This document shows positions 63,301 through 64,000 of a stretch of 64,000 nucleotides of DNA, in pieces (position 1 is the stretch's first letter; the number at the start of each line of letters is the position of its first letter). The translations under genes were made by a program, and so were the position numbers. The stretch comes from a virus. The stretch is taken from positions 239,636 to 303,635 of IMG/VR virus record IMGVR_UViG_3300042868_005134; one strand, 5' to 3'. The notes under the pieces were generated by a model. It saw only the letters and a program-made list of their open reading frames with translations. It had not been told where the DNA came from and did not search any database.

Positions 63301-63876
63301 TTATGGCGTGCCGCCATCGATAACCACAGTGAAAGTGGAACCTGGACCACCACCATCCAATACTACATCAAATACTGTGGAACTTGGGCCGCCACCATCA
63401 ATTATGCTGGTTGAGCTGTCTGTAATGCCGACGCTTACCGTGACAGCTGGAGTAATGCTGTTTAAGGTTACTGTGAATGTTTCCGCGCCTTCTGTGGTAA
63501 AATCATTGGCTACAGCAATCACCAGCGAGGCAGTATTAGAGTTAACAGTAAATGACCCTGTTAAAATAGCCAATCCTAAATCTGCTGCAGTAATCCCTGT
63601 TCCTGTAATGGTATATGGCACACTGGTACCATTATTTACATTAGTTGTAGTCAGTGTAATAGTTACACTCGCGCCTTCGCTCACTGTGGCGCTACTTCTA
63701 GTTAGAGCATATGTAGGGGTAGTAGGAGCAGTGCCTCCAGATAATAAATTGCCGCCAGCTGTTACACCGTCGCCTACATAGATTAACTTTGTATCGGTAA
63801 CATAGATAAGCTCACCTTCTTCTGGTGTAAAACTTAATCTATCTGTTTCAAGACCTCGTCTTAATAATAATGACAT
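63301..63876 (-). CDS. Structural protein with Calx-beta-like domain (191 aa)
   Basis: A 191-residue protein. The start (LLRRGLETDRLSFTPEEGEL, IYVTDTKLIYVGDG) is a fibre-type module. Residues 60-150 resemble a Calx-beta repeat (SSATVSEGASVTITLTTTNV, EGAETFTVTL), a calcium-binding adhesion fold. The C-terminus repeats IDGGGPSSTVFDVVLDGGGP. Likely a small tail adhesin next to the large fibre. Confidence 0.75.
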   Translation of the reverse strand: MSLLLRRGLETDRLSFTPEEGELIYVTDTKLIYVGDGVTAGGNLLSGGTAPTTPTYALTRSSATVSEGASVTITLTTTNVNNGTSVPYTITGTGITAADLGLAILTGSFTVNSNTASLVIAVANDFTTEGAETFTVTLNSITPAVTVSVGITDSSTSIIDGGGPSSTVFDVVLDGGGPGSTFTVVIDGGTP

Positions 63877-63892
63877 TGTTTTCCCCTAATCC

Positions 63893-64000
63893 TTAAAATG
63901 AACCTAAGTCCAATGTAAACCCACTAGGGTTTGTAAATGATCCAAAATCTAAATCTCCGCTAGAGCCACCGCCGGTAGAATTAATAGTTACATCACCCAA
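63893..64000 (-). CDS. Tail-type protein, C-terminal end (gene runs off the window)
   Basis: The last 35 codons of a minus-strand gene whose start lies beyond 64000. The visible peptide (INSTGGGSSGDLDFGSFTNP, then SGFTLDLGSF) is Gly/Ser-rich with aromatic Asp-Phe-Gly-Ser-Phe turns, as in the tails of phage fibre proteins. Product otherwise unknown. Confidence 0.6.
   Translation of the reverse strand: MGDVTINSTGGGSSGDLDFGSFTNPSGFTLDLGSF

Noticed and set aside
1-64000. tRNA genes, rRNA genes, IS elements, integrase, attachment sites, CRISPR arrays, replication origin
   Set aside because: None could be recognised by eye; there is no regular repeat-spacer pattern, transposase motif or clear cloverleaf. 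Dedicated scans would be needed to exclude tRNAs.
1-64000. Bacterial chromosomal segment or prophage
   Set aside because: The T4-type clamp, clamp loader and polymerase, late-type promoters, fibre genes and lysis genes with no bacterial housekeeping operons indicate a lytic phage genome.

Overview
This window reads as part of the genome of a large tailed dsDNA bacteriophage of the T4-like myovirus type. The replisome parts are T4-like: a family B DNA polymerase (gp43 type), a sliding clamp (gp45 type), a clamp-loader ATPase (gp44 type) and a 5'-3' exonuclease/RNase H. They sit beside genes typical of aquatic T4-like phages: ThyX, MazG, PhoH, dCMP deaminase, a GroES-like co-chaperonin, GTP cyclohydrolase I, QueE and long tail-fibre genes. 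The DNA is AT-rich and very densely coded. Almost everything lies on the minus strand, often with ATGA or TAATG stop/start overlaps; only a small secreted protein (28504-28830) and phoH (44627-45346) are on the plus strand. A 7Fe-type ferredoxin of proteobacterial style, a DUF4337-like protein and consensus sigma-70 promoters suggest a proteobacterial host. The host genus cannot be read from the sequence. No tRNA, rRNA, IS element, integrase or CRISPR array was recognised.

Layout from low to high coordinate (transcription mostly runs the other way). 1-2880: sugar-nucleotide genes (Gmd start, ColD-like dehydratase, Fcl/ColC-like reductase, nucleotidyltransferase-cupin fusion). 2888-5274: ThyX and conserved small phage proteins. 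5274-7652: a MoxR AAA+ ATPase with a VWA/metallopeptidase partner, each behind a consensus early promoter. 7738-14646: small phage proteins, an SGNH-like protein, RNase H, QueE, small membrane proteins, FolE. 14705-19318: UDP-glucose-dehydrogenase-like protein, small proteins, cupin, glycosyltransferase. 19332-24335: QueD-like protein, two oxidoreductases and a DpdA-like DNA transglycosylase. 24332-27765: clamp and polymerase. 28853-36604: a block with features of head-core or injected proteins (Dps-like ferritin, HExxH protein, nucleotidyltransferase), plus a GH19 endolysin. 36688-40878: ClpA-like unfoldase, peptide deformylase, DnaJ. 40913-43203: lysis/membrane genes (holin, lipoproteins, spanin-like pair). 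43203-49391: virion-type proteins, PhoH, dCMP deaminase, ferredoxin, clamp loader, MazG, GroES-like protein and a DnaE-like fragment. 49388-64000: tail fibre/adhesin proteins including two tandem subtilisin-like proteases.

Two pathways stand out. First, FolE + QueD + QueE + DpdA (with no QueC seen) form a 7-deazaguanine DNA-modification route; stopping at 7-carboxy-7-deazaguanine would fit, unless the host supplies later steps. The QueE carries its radical-SAM cysteines as C-x3-C-x36-C rather than the usual C-x3-C-x2-C. Second, Gmd + a ColD-like dehydratase, with His188 where transaminases have the PLP lysine, + an Fcl/ColC-like protein suggest synthesis of a GDP-3,6-dideoxyhexose of the colitose type.

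Regulation is partly readable. TTGAC-type sigma-70 promoters precede the early genes, and GATAAATA/TATAAATA late-type boxes precede several structural genes. Several promoters lie so close to their start codon that the mRNA would be leaderless.
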